Below, piece after piece: positions 16,580 through 23,055 of a stretch of 40,053 nt of DNA; positions within the stretch are counted from its first letter, which is position 1, and every line of letters starts with the position of its first letter. The DNA is from a virus: positions 1 to 40,053 of IMG/VR virus record IMGVR_UViG_3300037827_000472. One strand, written 5' to 3'. Both the position numbers and the translations under genes were made by a program. A model generated the notes under the pieces. The model searched no databases, was not told the DNA's origin, and saw only the letters and a list, made by a program, of their open reading frames with translations.

Positions 16580-18070
16580 ATGAGCCAAATTATTAAGCCA
16601 AGTGGCGGATCGGGTCCTCCAGGCGACACAGCAATCTTTCAGATCAATAGCGACTCTGGTTATGTGACAGGAAATATCGTCACAATCTACGCTGATCAGG
16701 CTGCTAATAATTCTGGTGCAACTGTTGCCATGATCAGCAATGCTGGCCATACTATAACCACGTTGAATGTCACGGATGCAAATAGCAATACGATTGTAGG
16801 TAATAGTTCGGGAAATGCGATCGGATCCAATGGCGGTAGTAATACTTTCTTTGGAGCTGACATTGCAAGCGGTGGTGCATTGACCTCAGGATCATTTGCA
16901 AATGCCTGCCTAGCATCCGAGGGGGCCTTTGGAGCATTGACAACTGGAACCAATAATACGGGTATCGGTTGGAGTATCGCTGCTCATATGACAACAGGAT
17001 CGTTCAATACATTTTTGGGTCAGAATTCTGGCAATCAGTATACGACGAGTGAAGGGGGCAATGTCCTGATAGCTAATCAGGGCGTTACAGGTGAAACGGG
17101 TGTTATCCGCATAGGTACTCAGGGGACTTATATTGGAACAAGCGCGCTTCAGAATACCTGCTATATTGCTGGTATCAACGGCGTCACGACATCCAATAGC
17201 AATATGGTCACGATCAATACAGCCACAGGGCAGCTTGGCGCTGCTGCGATTCCTTCAGGATCCGGCACAGTAACCAGTGTTTCAGGAACAGCCAACCAGG
17301 TTGCAGTAGCAACGGGAACAACAACGCCGGTAATTTCACTTGTAGGCCCTTATACCCCTGCAACATATGGTGCTCATACTGTTTTAATCGGTGAAGGAAC
17401 AAGTTCCATCGTCGGAGTAGGACCTGGTTCGTCTGGACAAATCCTTCAATCAGGAGGCGCGAGCGGCGATCCTGCATATAGTACGTCGACATATCCATCC
17501 ACAAACGCTGCGAATACATTGCTATATGCTAGCACCGCGAATGTTATGGCAGCTTTAGCAACAGCAGATAATGGTGTGCTTATTACTAGCTCTTCGGGGG
17601 CTCCAAGCATTCTAGCTGCTGGAACGACAGGGCAAGTTTTAACAGCAACTACTGGATCTCCTCCAACCTGGGCATCTCCAATAGTTTTATACTCATCAAT
17701 CAATCTTAGTGCAGCTCAAGTAAATGCTTTAAATGGAACACCTCAAACTATTGTTGCAGCTGTCTCAGGGCAAACAATTGTTATCGTTGCAGCAAGTGTA
17801 AAATACACTTTTGGCTCAGCTGCTTTTGTGACAACAGCAAGCACAATCGAATATCAAATCAATGGTGTTACAGTCACCGGTGTACTTCCTACAACATTTC
17901 TTGCATTAAGTGCATCCAATATTTATTATAACTGGGCATTAGCCGCAGCTCAAACCGCTACTTTATCAACTTTGTCCGGCCAAGCCATGACTGTCAATAA
18001 TCCTGGTACAAATACATCAACAGGTACAGGTGCATTTGTACGTTTCGAAGTGATTTATTATCTTATTTAA
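16580..18070 (+). CDS. Tail fibre with head-domain-like repeats
   Basis: 496 residues, AAGGT Shine-Dalgarno. Begins MSQIIKPS like its neighbour. Residues about 105-200 contain 'NNTGIGWSIAAHMTTGSFNT' and 'GETGVIRIGTQGTY...CYIAGINGVTT', a repeat type seen in many phage fibres and secreted bacterial adhesins. The middle has 'TGQVLTATTGSPPTWAS', a typical fibre linker. The C-terminal ~130 residues form a beta-rich tip ending FVRFEVIYYLI. It should be a trimeric host-binding fibre. Followed closely by a lipoprotein gene. Confidence 0.8.
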   Translation: MSQIIKPSGGSGPPGDTAIFQINSDSGYVTGNIVTIYADQAANNSGATVAMISNAGHTITTLNVTDANSNTIVGNSSGNAIGSNGGSNTFFGADIASGGALTSGSFANACLASEGAFGALTTGTNNTGIGWSIAAHMTTGSFNTFLGQNSGNQYTTSEGGNVLIANQGVTGETGVIRIGTQGTYIGTSALQNTCYIAGINGVTTSNSNMVTINTATGQLGAAAIPSGSGTVTSVSGTANQVAVATGTTTPVISLVGPYTPATYGAHTVLIGEGTSSIVGVGPGSSGQILQSGGASGDPAYSTSTYPSTNAANTLLYASTANVMAALATADNGVLITSSSGAPSILAAGTTGQVLTATTGSPPTWASPIVLYSSINLSAAQVNALNGTPQTIVAAVSGQTIVIVAASVKYTFGSAAFVTTASTIEYQINGVTVTGVLPTTFLALSASNIYYNWALAAAQTATLSTLSGQAMTVNNPGTNTSTGTGAFVRFEVIYYLI

Positions 18071-18077
18071 GGAAAAA

Positions 18078-18296
18078 ATGAAACAGCTTATCGTCGTCGC
18101 TTCTGCCTTAACAATATTGTCAGGCTGTGCCTGGATAGCAGCGAACCCTCAGGCCGATGCAGAGGCTATTGAATTAGCGGAGGAGGGCATATCCGAGATC
18201 TACCATTACGAGACGCATACGCTCCTTCCCGCTCCGCCATCAGCATCCCTTGTAATGCCGCCTGTATTAGGTCCTAACGGGCCGAAGGGGAAATAG
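18078..18296 (+). CDS. Small lipoprotein, possible outer spanin
   Basis: 72 residues with a lipoprotein signal: hydrophobic MKQLIVVASALTILSGC with the lipobox LSGC, modified Cys at 17. The mature part is short, acidic then proline-rich (LLPAPPSASLVMPP), which resembles Rz1-type outer-membrane spanin subunits that help disrupt the Gram-negative outer membrane in lysis. No obvious inner-membrane partner gene overlaps it, so a generic conversion lipoprotein remains possible. Confidence 0.6.
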   Translation: MKQLIVVASALTILSGCAWIAANPQADAEAIELAEEGISEIYHYETHTLLPAPPSASLVMPPVLGPNGPKGK

Positions 18297-18452
18297 ATGC
18301 CTTTCAAAAGCAAAGCTCAACAGGGCTTCCTATATTCGCAAAAGCCAGCGGTCGCCAAGGAATTTGCTGAACATACATCTAAAGCCACTTATAAGAAAAT
18401 GCCTGAACACGTGAAAAAGAAAACCGCGAAATCTAAAAACAAAGGTAAATAA
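18297..18452 (+). CDS. Tiny basic protein 1
   Basis: 51 residues starting MPFKSKAQQGFLYSQKPAVA, ending in a Lys-rich tail. Starts right after the lipoprotein stop and its TAA overlaps the next ATG (TAATG). The opening FKSKAQQGFLYS and 'EFAEHTSKATYKKMPEHV' have the look of small proteins common in phage genomes. Strongly basic, so nucleic-acid binding is plausible; function unknown. Confidence 0.65.
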   Translation: MPFKSKAQQGFLYSQKPAVAKEFAEHTSKATYKKMPEHVKKKTAKSKNKGK

Positions 18453-18652
18453 TGGCTGAGAAGTGGATTCAAGAGGCTCTTTCAAAAAAGGGAAGCAAGG
18501 GAAAATTACATCGCAAGCTTGGTGTCGCTGAAGGCAAAAAGATTCCTGAAAGCAAGATCAAGAAAGCCGAAAAATCGAAAGGTTCCTTAGGCAAGGAAGC
18601 GCGCTTGGCAGAGACTTTAAAGAAAATTCATCACAAAAAGAAAGGTAAATAA
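18452..18652 (+). CDS. Tiny basic protein 2
   Basis: 66 residues, TAATG-coupled at both ends. Contains 'EKWIQEALSKKGSKGKLHRK' and 'LGVAEGKKIPESKIKKAEKS', a pattern I associate with a widespread small phage protein of unknown function, ending LAETLKKIHHKKKGK. Very Lys-rich with a helical centre. May bind DNA or the capsid interior. Confidence is in gene reality more than in function. Confidence 0.7.
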   Translation: MAEKWIQEALSKKGSKGKLHRKLGVAEGKKIPESKIKKAEKSKGSLGKEARLAETLKKIHHKKKGK

Positions 18653-18789
18653 TGGACCGTAAGATCAAAGCAATTTCCAAAGAAGTTAAAGGTGATGCCA
18701 AGAAAGAAGGCAAAAAACTTATTAGTCTGTTGAAGGCCGATAAGAAAATGGATAAGAAAATGAAAGCAATGAAGAAAGGTTGCAAGTAA
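18652..18789 (+). CDS. Tiny lysine-rich protein 3
   Basis: 45 residues of which more than a third are lysine; starts MDRKIKAISKEVKGDAKKEG. Coupled by TAATG to the previous gene, and its stop abuts the stop of the converging leftward gene. Helical and strongly cationic; could condense or bind nucleic acid. Not recognised. Confidence 0.6.
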   Translation: MDRKIKAISKEVKGDAKKEGKKLISLLKADKKMDKKMKAMKKGCK

Positions 18790-18807
18790 TCACTTCAAGC
18801 CTTTTTT
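18778..18807 (+). terminator. Probable terminator at the convergent gene ends
   Basis: GGTT/AAGCC-type outer pairing and AAGT/ACTT inner pairing form an interrupted stem (18778-18801) with the stop codon near the loop, followed by six Ts (18802-18807). It would end the fibre-lipoprotein transcript where it meets the leftward operon. The stem has a 2x2 internal mismatch, so it is only moderately strong. Confidence 0.45.
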
Positions 18808-19260
18808 CATAGTTTTTTTAGATTTCTTCTTTTTTGATTTTTTCTTTTCCGGTTCATCTTTAAGATTTTCATCACATGCTTTCTCTAAGAATTGCATAGT
18901 CGCTTCACATTGGTACGCTTCTAGCCAGGGCTTCTGCGGTCCGTCCATTATTACCATCTTCCGCAAATCATCGAGACTAGAACTTGTATCAATCAATGGC
19001 AAATAGAATTTGATAGGATCGCTGATTTCGGCCAATCCCCATTTGTGACAAACTGGACATTGCGCATGTATTTTTGATGACATAGGATAGCGATCAAGTT
19101 GATAATCGAATGATACTTCACAACCGCAATCAGGATAATAGACAACGCATATACGCGTCTTTTTATTGACTGCTTCTTTAACTATAGCCATGATCCATTC
19201 TTTTTGCTTCTCTGTGGTTCCATCAGGCCATTGCATAATGACGTAATTGTGTTGATCCAT
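18790..19260 (-). CDS. Putative zinc-binding protein
   Basis: 156 residues from the ATG at 19260 (AGGAAT Shine-Dalgarno). A longer start at 19359 is rejected because a leftward terminator (19301-19337) lies inside that extension. Cysteine pairs 'YYPDCGCEVSF' and 'AQCPVCHKWG' could form a zinc ribbon; the C-terminus is a long Lys/Glu tail (EKKKSKKKKSKKTMKK) opposite a poly-A/T stretch. No recognised family. Its placement after a terminator suggests separate or reduced expression. Confidence 0.55.
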   Translation of the reverse strand: MDQHNYVIMQWPDGTTEKQKEWIMAIVKEAVNKKTRICVVYYPDCGCEVSFDYQLDRYPMSSKIHAQCPVCHKWGLAEISDPIKFYLPLIDTSSSLDDLRKMVIMDGPQKPWLEAYQCEATMQFLEKACDENLKDEPEKKKSKKKKSKKTMKKGLK

Positions 19261-19300
19261 GATTCCTACTAATAAGCTTGTTAAAAATTGGCGACCTCGA

Positions 19301-19337
19301 AAAGTAAAAAGCGCCATTGGCCCAATGCCAACGGCGC
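19301..19337 (-). terminator. Leftward Rho-independent terminator
   Basis: Reading leftward: GCGCCGTTGG, a 7-nt loop, CCAATGGCGC (10 bp with one G-U pair; 19337-19311), then TTTTT A C TTT. It separates the 20783-19421 genes from the last leftward gene (19260-18790) and so marks the end of the early leftward operon or an attenuation point. Confidence 0.75.
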
Positions 19338-19420
19338 CACTACATCCGTAGAGTCCCATGCCGGAGGTAGTTAGCTATTTCTTTCTAGTTTAATTACCAA
19401 TCAGATCCATTGCTATTGAT

Positions 19421-19729
19421 CTAGGCATTTAAATCTAGGTCCTTATTCGTACAGACAAACCCTTTCAAAAGATTGGGTGGTTCAGGAAGCTGACGAAACG
19501 CTATTACAACATCATCGTTATCTAAGCAATCGCAACAATCAATATGCCAAAGAACTTCGGGTCTTTTTTGAACTACCGAGCCCGTTCCCACAAACCCTTT
19601 TCGAGTAGCAATCAAAACAGTAATATTAACATTAGGAAGGCCTCCATTTTCCTCGAGTAAAATAATCCATCCATCTGATTCTGTACGATTAGCTATTTTT
19701 CCATTTATCGTATTTGGGCGAATTTCCAT
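19421..19729 (-). CDS. DUF551-like small protein
   Basis: 102 residues. 'DGWIILLEENGGLPNVNITV' near the N-terminus and 'IAFRQLPEPPNLL' near the C-terminus resemble the small phage family DUF551 (GWI...LP....VLV......W..LPEPP), whose function is unknown. Cysteines DCCDC lie between. ATG overlaps the preceding stop (TAATG), so it is in the same leftward operon as the RecT-like gene. Confidence 0.6.
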   Translation of the reverse strand: MEIRPNTINGKIANRTESDGWIILLEENGGLPNVNITVLIATRKGFVGTGSVVQKRPEVLWHIDCCDCLDNDDVVIAFRQLPEPPNLLKGFVCTNKDLDLNA

Positions 19730-19917
19730 TATTTTTTCCTCGCCTCTTCAATAGCGCATAGGCGCCCATGGAAATCTCGCATCTCCCTAGCAAATTCATC
19801 TCTAGATTCCAAAATTGCTTTCGCTAAATCACGACGATCTAAATTTGCCTCAGAACGTACCCAAAGAAATGTGGCTAAGTTAGCAACAACAATACTTAAT
19901 ACTTGATACCATTCCAT
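19729..19917 (-). CDS. Small TM plus coiled-coil protein
   Basis: 62 residues: an N-terminal hydrophobic segment (about 4-20, YQVLSIVVANLATFLWV) followed by a charged helix (DRRDLAKAILESRDEFAREM). One of at least five short proteins in this genome with the same layout. Coupled to its neighbours by single-base overlaps. Unknown function; an early membrane-associated role is inferred from operon position. Confidence 0.6.
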   Translation of the reverse strand: MEWYQVLSIVVANLATFLWVRSEANLDRRDLAKAILESRDEFAREMRDFHGRLCAIEEARKK

Positions 19918-20783
19918 TATTTAGCCTCCTGTTCGAACAGACTCTGGGGCTCCATGCTAGTGCGTGTTTCAGTGATATCGGCTGCCTTGGCCATGATCTC
20001 GACATTGGGCATGTTTTCAGAGAGACTGCGCTTCGCTACCCATTTCATATAATCAACGTGAGCTTTTTCCGGTTTGTCTTTCATTTTGCTAATAGTTTCG
20101 CTTTCGGAAATCTTCCATTTTGCCATAAAGAATTTTATATAATCGCGAGTCATCACTTCATCGTCATTGAAATTTTTGTAGAAAGCATCGACGTCCTCTT
20201 GAGAAAGTTCCACGGTCATCTCAACATCTGCGGTAGCCATTTTGCTAAAATTCGGAGGTATTTCAGCAAAACTTTTTAACTCATCGATCTCATAGCAGCC
20301 TTTAATGACATCGGGGAAAAGTTGCCTTGCAAGGTTCGATAGGGCCCGGTTAAAACACATGTTCCGCGGGTATTTTCCCCAGGGAGTGTTCTCCTTATAT
20401 ATTCCGGCTCTTTTTGCATCCTCAATTGAAAACGATTCAGTCCAGGTATCACCGTTGTCTTGCCTCTTACCGTGCAAAATACACACAGCGTCGTTGCTCG
20501 CTTTATCCTTTGGTATGCTATGTCCGTGGCTACGAATCAGAGTATTCATCATCTCGGCGCTCATGCCGACCTTACCATTGGTAAAATAAAGACCGCCTCC
20601 TAATGCATCAACAGCATTGATTTTTAGACTTTTCGCCTTCTGGATAATTGCGAAAATCCCCGCTTCTCCCAATGCCTGGTAATGTTTTGTCATCAATAGT
20701 TTTTTGACTGCATGTTGAGTCTGCTCCAGATCGCCTAGGAGATCGAAATTTTGGTCCTGGCTAATAATTAACTCTTTTGACAT
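19917..20783 (-). CDS. RecT-like single-strand annealing protein (probable)
   Basis: 288 residues, GAGGTCAAT Shine-Dalgarno. The central block 'GEAGIFAIIQKAKSLKINAV...GGLYFTNGKVGMSAEMMNTL' followed by 'WTESFSIEDAKRAGI', 'NTPWGKYPRNMCFNRALSNL' and 'ARQLFPDVIKGCYEIDELK' follows the order of conserved blocks in RecT-superfamily annealing proteins (AKRAGL..W.KYP..M...RA.s...R...PD...G.Y). Such proteins pair complementary single strands during phage recombination and replication. No exonuclease partner is evident nearby. Family assignment is from remembered motifs. Confidence 0.65.
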   Translation of the reverse strand: MSKELIISQDQNFDLLGDLEQTQHAVKKLLMTKHYQALGEAGIFAIIQKAKSLKINAVDALGGGLYFTNGKVGMSAEMMNTLIRSHGHSIPKDKASNDAVCILHGKRQDNGDTWTESFSIEDAKRAGIYKENTPWGKYPRNMCFNRALSNLARQLFPDVIKGCYEIDELKSFAEIPPNFSKMATADVEMTVELSQEDVDAFYKNFNDDEVMTRDYIKFFMAKWKISESETISKMKDKPEKAHVDYMKWVAKRSLSENMPNVEIMAKAADITETRTSMEPQSLFEQEAK

Positions 20784-20820
20784 ATTGACCTCGTGTTTGG
20801 TTTATTTGAGCATCCATTTT

Positions 20821-20845
20821 CGGCCCTAGGATTGTCCTAGGGCCG
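20821..20845. promoter_or_regulatory. Perfect 11-bp palindromic hairpin in the RecT-like leader
   Basis: CGGCCCTAGGA, loop TTG, TCCTAGGGCCG. It lies 38 bp upstream of the RecT-like start, inside the leftward mRNA. Rightward it is followed by TTTTCATTTT, a weak T-tract that could end rightward transcripts; leftward there is none. It may be a processing or stability element, a terminator for rightward RNA, or a protein-binding palindrome. Confidence 0.5.
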
Positions 20846-20853
20846 TTTTCATT

Positions 20854-20940
20854 TTATAACATTCGATGTTTTCTGCCCTCATGTTTTTCTAGAAAACCTG
20901 GCTGTATTTGCACTTTTTCAATGTTTTCCATTTTATTCAT
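20854..20940 (-). CDS. Tiny open frame in the leftward operon
   Basis: 28 residues (MNKMENIEKVQIQPGFLEKH...). A TGAGG lies just before the first ATG and GAGGAT about 8 bases before the second ATG (20931), which gives 25 residues. It fills the gap between two leftward genes and is in the same direction. Too short to judge by composition. Confidence 0.3.
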   Translation of the reverse strand: MNKMENIEKVQIQPGFLEKHEGRKHRML

Positions 20941-20948
20941 CCTCAATG

Positions 20949-21269
20949 TTAAATGTTTGGTCTTTCATGGTTTTTTTGTTTTCTGAGAGGATATTTATTT
21001 AAAATATCTATAACATCGCTAAGTATTACCAGGGGATTTATGAATTCATTTTCATCATAAATCTTGGCAATCTGCGTTGTATGCCATTCGATTTTTTCGG
21101 CCGGGTCCATTTTTTGCTTTGTTCTGAGAGGATATTTATTTAAAATATCTATAACATCGCTAAGTACTACCAGGGGATTTATGAATTCATTTTCATCATA
21201 AATCTTGGCAATCCGCGTTGTATGCCATTCGATTTTTTCGGCCGGGTCCATTTCATCGTAATTTTTCAT
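20949..21269 (-). CDS. Protein with two near-identical 47-residue repeats
   Basis: 106 residues from the ATG at 21269 (AGGT Shine-Dalgarno, 4 bases after the upstream stop; a GTG at 21302 is less likely). After MKNYDE comes the unit starting MDPAEKIEWHTTRIAKIYDE and ending LNKYPLR, present twice with a TKQK linker. Only R/Q and V/I differ between copies in the core. Each unit is predicted helical. Function unknown; the doubling could create an internal dimer. Part of the leftward early operon. Confidence 0.65.
   Translation of the reverse strand: MKNYDEMDPAEKIEWHTTRIAKIYDENEFINPLVVLSDVIDILNKYPLRTKQKMDPAEKIEWHTTQIAKIYDENEFINPLVILSDVIDILNKYPLRKQKNHERPNI
20983..21253. repeat. 141-bp-period tandem duplication (two copies)
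   Basis: Copies 20983-21112 and 21124-21253 (130 bp each, start-to-start 141 bp) differ at only two positions (T/C in GTAYTACC and in CAATYYGCG context). The period is 47 codons, so the frame is preserved. The high identity indicates a recent duplication. Confidence 0.9.
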
Positions 21270-21273
21270 TTTT

Positions 21274-21489
21274 TTACCTTGGAATTCCTCTGAGATATTC
21301 ACTATAATCTATTCCATCCTTGAAATCCTCGAACAGAGTTTCAAGATCTTTTTCTTGCTGCTTGGTGAGATTATGGATGCTAGAAAACTCCCCATCGTCA
21401 TTAAGGAACAATTCGCGCTCTTCCCTATAACAAGGATCTTTCTCGATGTAGTTCTTATAGAACCATTCGAGATCGTCAAAGTATGACAT
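21274..21489 (-). CDS. Small acidic protein
   Basis: 71 residues with a strong GGAGG Shine-Dalgarno. Acidic and aromatic N-terminus (MSYFDDLEWFYKNYIEKDPC) followed by a helical charged region. Overlaps the end of the upstream gene by 14 bases in another frame. Part of the leftward early operon; acidic early proteins sometimes mimic DNA or inhibit host factors, but there is no specific evidence. Not recognised. Confidence 0.6.
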   Translation of the reverse strand: MSYFDDLEWFYKNYIEKDPCYREERELFLNDDGEFSSIHNLTKQQEKDLETLFEDFKDGIDYSEYLRGIPR

Positions 21490-21652
21490 ATTCAGCCTCC
21501 TTCTCCGTCTGCTTTTCGATTACCGTTGCCGGGAACCCAACCGATTTTATCCCGGTAGCGAAAGCATGAGCGCATAGCCTGTCGTCGAATGCACATTCGA
21601 TCGGCTTTCCTCTTATGACCGCTTTGACTATGTAAACCATTGTATTAACCAT
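21476..21652 (-). CDS. Small early protein
   Basis: 58 residues (MVNTMVYIVKAVIRGKPIEC..., ending KEAEYVIL). GAGGTGATTC provides the Shine-Dalgarno, located inside the upstream gene, whose stop it overlaps (ATGGTTAA). 'KAVIRGKPIECAFDDRLCAH' suggests a compact alpha/beta fold. The tight overlaps at both ends support a real gene. Function unknown. Confidence 0.6.
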   Translation of the reverse strand: MVNTMVYIVKAVIRGKPIECAFDDRLCAHAFATGIKSVGFPATVIEKQTEKEAEYVIL

Positions 21653-21836
21653 GAATCACCTCGGCAACTAAGAGGCCAAAAGCTTCATAAATTCTAACCT
21701 TTATGGCATTCACTGTATCAATATTCCAACCATATATCTCAGCATCTAGATATGCATTTTTAATGTTGATTTCTATACCCAATGCTTTGTTCATGTTTTT
21801 GATGAACATATTCACTGGGTTGCGATTAATTTCCAT
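21645..21836 (-). CDS. First gene of the leftward early operon
   Basis: 63 residues from the ATG at 21836 (AAGGAT Shine-Dalgarno). Starts MEINRNPVNMFIKNMNKALG. Mixed alpha/beta composition, no motif recognised. It is the promoter-proximal gene below the leftward promoter in the switch region, so it should be expressed very early; regulatory or host-takeover roles are typical for this place but unproven. Confidence 0.6.
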   Translation of the reverse strand: MEINRNPVNMFIKNMNKALGIEINIKNAYLDAEIYGWNIDTVNAIKVRIYEAFGLLVAEVIHG

Positions 21837-21867
21837 TGTCTTATCCTTCTCTTTTGTTTTGATTTGA

Positions 21868-21896
21868 TTGACAGGCAACCCGTTTTCGCCTATCGT
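21868..21896 (+). promoter_or_regulatory. Rightward promoter of the switch
   Basis: TTGACA (21868-21873), 17-bp spacer, TATCGT (21891-21896). Start of RNA near 21903, about 20 bases before the HTH gene. The -10 overlaps a CCTATC repeat and the RNA start lies inside the opposing promoter. Confidence 0.6.
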
Positions 21897-21905
21897 TTCC
21901 CTATC
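21889..21905. promoter_or_regulatory. Candidate operator: CCTATC twice, 11 bp apart
   Basis: CCTATC occurs at 21889-21894 and 21900-21905, one helical turn apart, across both opposing -10 boxes. The 8-mer CCTATCGT also lies in the spacer of the large-terminase promoter (31758-31765). The HTH protein encoded next door is the obvious candidate ligand. Binding is not shown. Confidence 0.4.
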
Positions 21906-21932
21906 ATATCAAAAGAGGGATTTATGCCACAA
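21903..21932 (-). promoter_or_regulatory. Leftward promoter of the switch
   Basis: Reading leftward: TTGTGG (21932-21927), 18-bp spacer, TATGAT (21908-21903). It would start RNA near 21896 for the leftward operon. It faces and overlaps the rightward promoter, so both cannot be occupied at once. Confidence 0.45.
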
Positions 21933-22205
21933 GGGAAATATGTCATGGAAGGAATAATACTGCTCCAGGAGTGGATGAAAGAGCATAAATTATCTAAAGC
22001 GTCATTTGCAAAAAAGGCGAAAATTGAATATCGGACAATCTGGCGATATTTTCAGCGGAACCATTTACCGTCGCTCGAAAGCGCCATAAAAATTGAAAAA
22101 ATCACTAAGGGTTTTGTCCCTTGCGTTTCCTGGGAATCCTTAAAACGTCTTCAGAAACCACGAAAACGCGCCGCTGCAAAGGATCAGAGCAACGATGGCA
22201 CCTAG
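21924..22205 (+). CDS. HTH transcription regulator (Cro/CI-like)
   Basis: 93 residues from the ATG at 21924 (AGAGGG Shine-Dalgarno; an earlier start would run through the promoter). Residues about 15-60 form a helix-turn-helix: 'WMKEHKLSKASFAKKAKIEY' and 'RTIWRYFQRNHLPSLESAIK', the classic XRE pattern where the second helix reads DNA. The tail is basic. No peptidase domain, so it is Cro-sized and not a full CI-type cleavable repressor. It lies just downstream of overlapping promoters and is the probable switch protein. The 3' end overlaps a leftward membrane-protein gene. Confidence 0.75.
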   Translation: MPQGKYVMEGIILLQEWMKEHKLSKASFAKKAKIEYRTIWRYFQRNHLPSLESAIKIEKITKGFVPCVSWESLKRLQKPRKRAAAKDQSNDGT

Positions 22206-22277
22206 CACCAAGATCCATGTTATCAGGCCAGTCCGCTCTTTAATTCCGGTCCAAAAGCCCCTAACCATTTTTCTCAT
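22140..22277 (-). CDS. Small membrane protein antisense to the regulator's 3' end
   Basis: 45 residues: basic N-terminus (MRKMVRGFWTGIKERTG) then a transmembrane helix (about 18-38, LITWILVLGAIVALILC) and a short tail. A GGGAG Shine-Dalgarno sits seven bases upstream of the ATG. Its last 22 codons lie opposite the end of the HTH gene. It could be a holin-like or other envelope protein, and its transcript would be antisense to the regulator message. The clear TM pattern supports a real gene. Confidence 0.55.
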   Translation of the reverse strand: MRKMVRGFWTGIKERTGLITWILVLGAIVALILCSGAFSWFLKTF

Positions 22278-22375
22278 GTCAACTCCCAATTGTTACATGC
22301 TCGAACGCATCTGGCCGACATATGGCGGCATCCTAAAAGATATAATTATTTCTTATAAAAATAGGAAGGAAAAAA

Positions 22376-22558
22376 ATGGAGCCTCCACCGAGTCTTTCTT
22401 ACCAATCAAAAGAAGAAATTATCATAATGTTGAGGCTTTCTAATCTCTATAGCAAGGCGTTGCTGGATGCCATTAGAGAACATTGTGATAACGAGCAATT
22501 CATGAAAATAATTCATTATCAAACTGATCTATATGTAGCCGCTGTAAAAGCCATGTAG
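22376..22558 (+). CDS. Small helical early protein
   Basis: 60 residues with a GGAAGG Shine-Dalgarno. 'LRLSNLYSKALLDAIREHCD' and the following helix give an all-alpha pattern. A consensus -10 (TATAAT, 22341-22346) lies 30 bp upstream, though I see no good -35. Rightward early block between the regulator and replication genes. Function unknown. Confidence 0.55.
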   Translation: MEPPPSLSYQSKEEIIIMLRLSNLYSKALLDAIREHCDNEQFMKIIHYQTDLYVAAVKAM

Positions 22559-22601
22559 GAAAATCCTTGCCATATAAATATCTTTAATCCACGGTAGAAA
22601 A

Positions 22602-22883
22602 ATGCAAAAAATATATTCCCCATGCGAACGATGCCTGGAGTTTCTAGAGCGTCATTATCCATCGCTTTGCCGCCGCTGGATAGGCGATTGTCGTATCTCT
22701 ACTCATAATCGATTCTATCGATTTCCTAATGATTCTTTCTTCTCAGACTCGCTAGCTGAGATTCAGACGATGGAAGAGCTGGGATTTTATACTACTCATG
22801 AGACTGATATACGCTGGTTGGTCGTTCGCGTCGAAGGCATCGATGAATCACGCGGCTGCGTCTGCGCTGGCAGGCATAGATGA
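22602..22883 (+). CDS. Cysteine-rich early protein
   Basis: 93 residues; ribosome site weak (GGTAGA). 'CERCLEF' near the start, further Cys around residues 23-30 and a final 'GCVCAGRHR' could coordinate metal. It occupies the map position of cII relative to the O-like gene but shows no cII-like sequence. A leftward terminator begins 10 bases after its stop, so an antisense RNA could end at its 3' edge. Unknown function. Confidence 0.5.
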   Translation: MQKIYSPCERCLEFLERHYPSLCRRWIGDCRISTHNRFYRFPNDSFFSDSLAEIQTMEELGFYTTHETDIRWLVVRVEGIDESRGCVCAGRHR

Positions 22884-22893
22884 AGCTGTCAAT

Positions 22894-22920
22894 AAAAAAG
22901 CCCCTCCCGAAGGAGAGGCT
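22894..22920 (-). terminator. Leftward terminator with UUCG tetraloop
   Basis: Reading leftward: AGCC-T-CTCC, TTCG loop, GGAG-G-GGCT followed by TTTTTT. The C(UUCG)G tetraloop and T-run make this a strong factor-independent terminator for leftward RNA, although all neighbouring genes read rightward. Confidence 0.75.
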
Positions 22921-23055
22921 AAAATCAAAACATAAAGGGATACTGCAAATTGAAGACAAAGACACTAGACAAAAGACATAACACGGGTTCACATTGACGC
23001 AGACCAACATATCAGAGGCCGGAATTTGATAGAATGGAAATCAATACTGGGTATA

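Noticed and set aside
19261-19359. N-terminal extension of the 18790 leftward gene, or a tRNA-like fold at 19300-19390
   Set aside because: The interval contains a leftward terminator, there is no ribosome site for the extension, and no cloverleaf with TpsiC-type arm could be formed.
20983-21253. CRISPR-like array
   Set aside because: Only two copies, 130 bp long, inside a coding frame: a tandem duplication. I found no CRISPR array in the window.
22957-22985. GACAAAGACA-like short repeats as additional iterons
   Set aside because: Only two imperfect copies and no match to the GGGGACAGAAAA unit.
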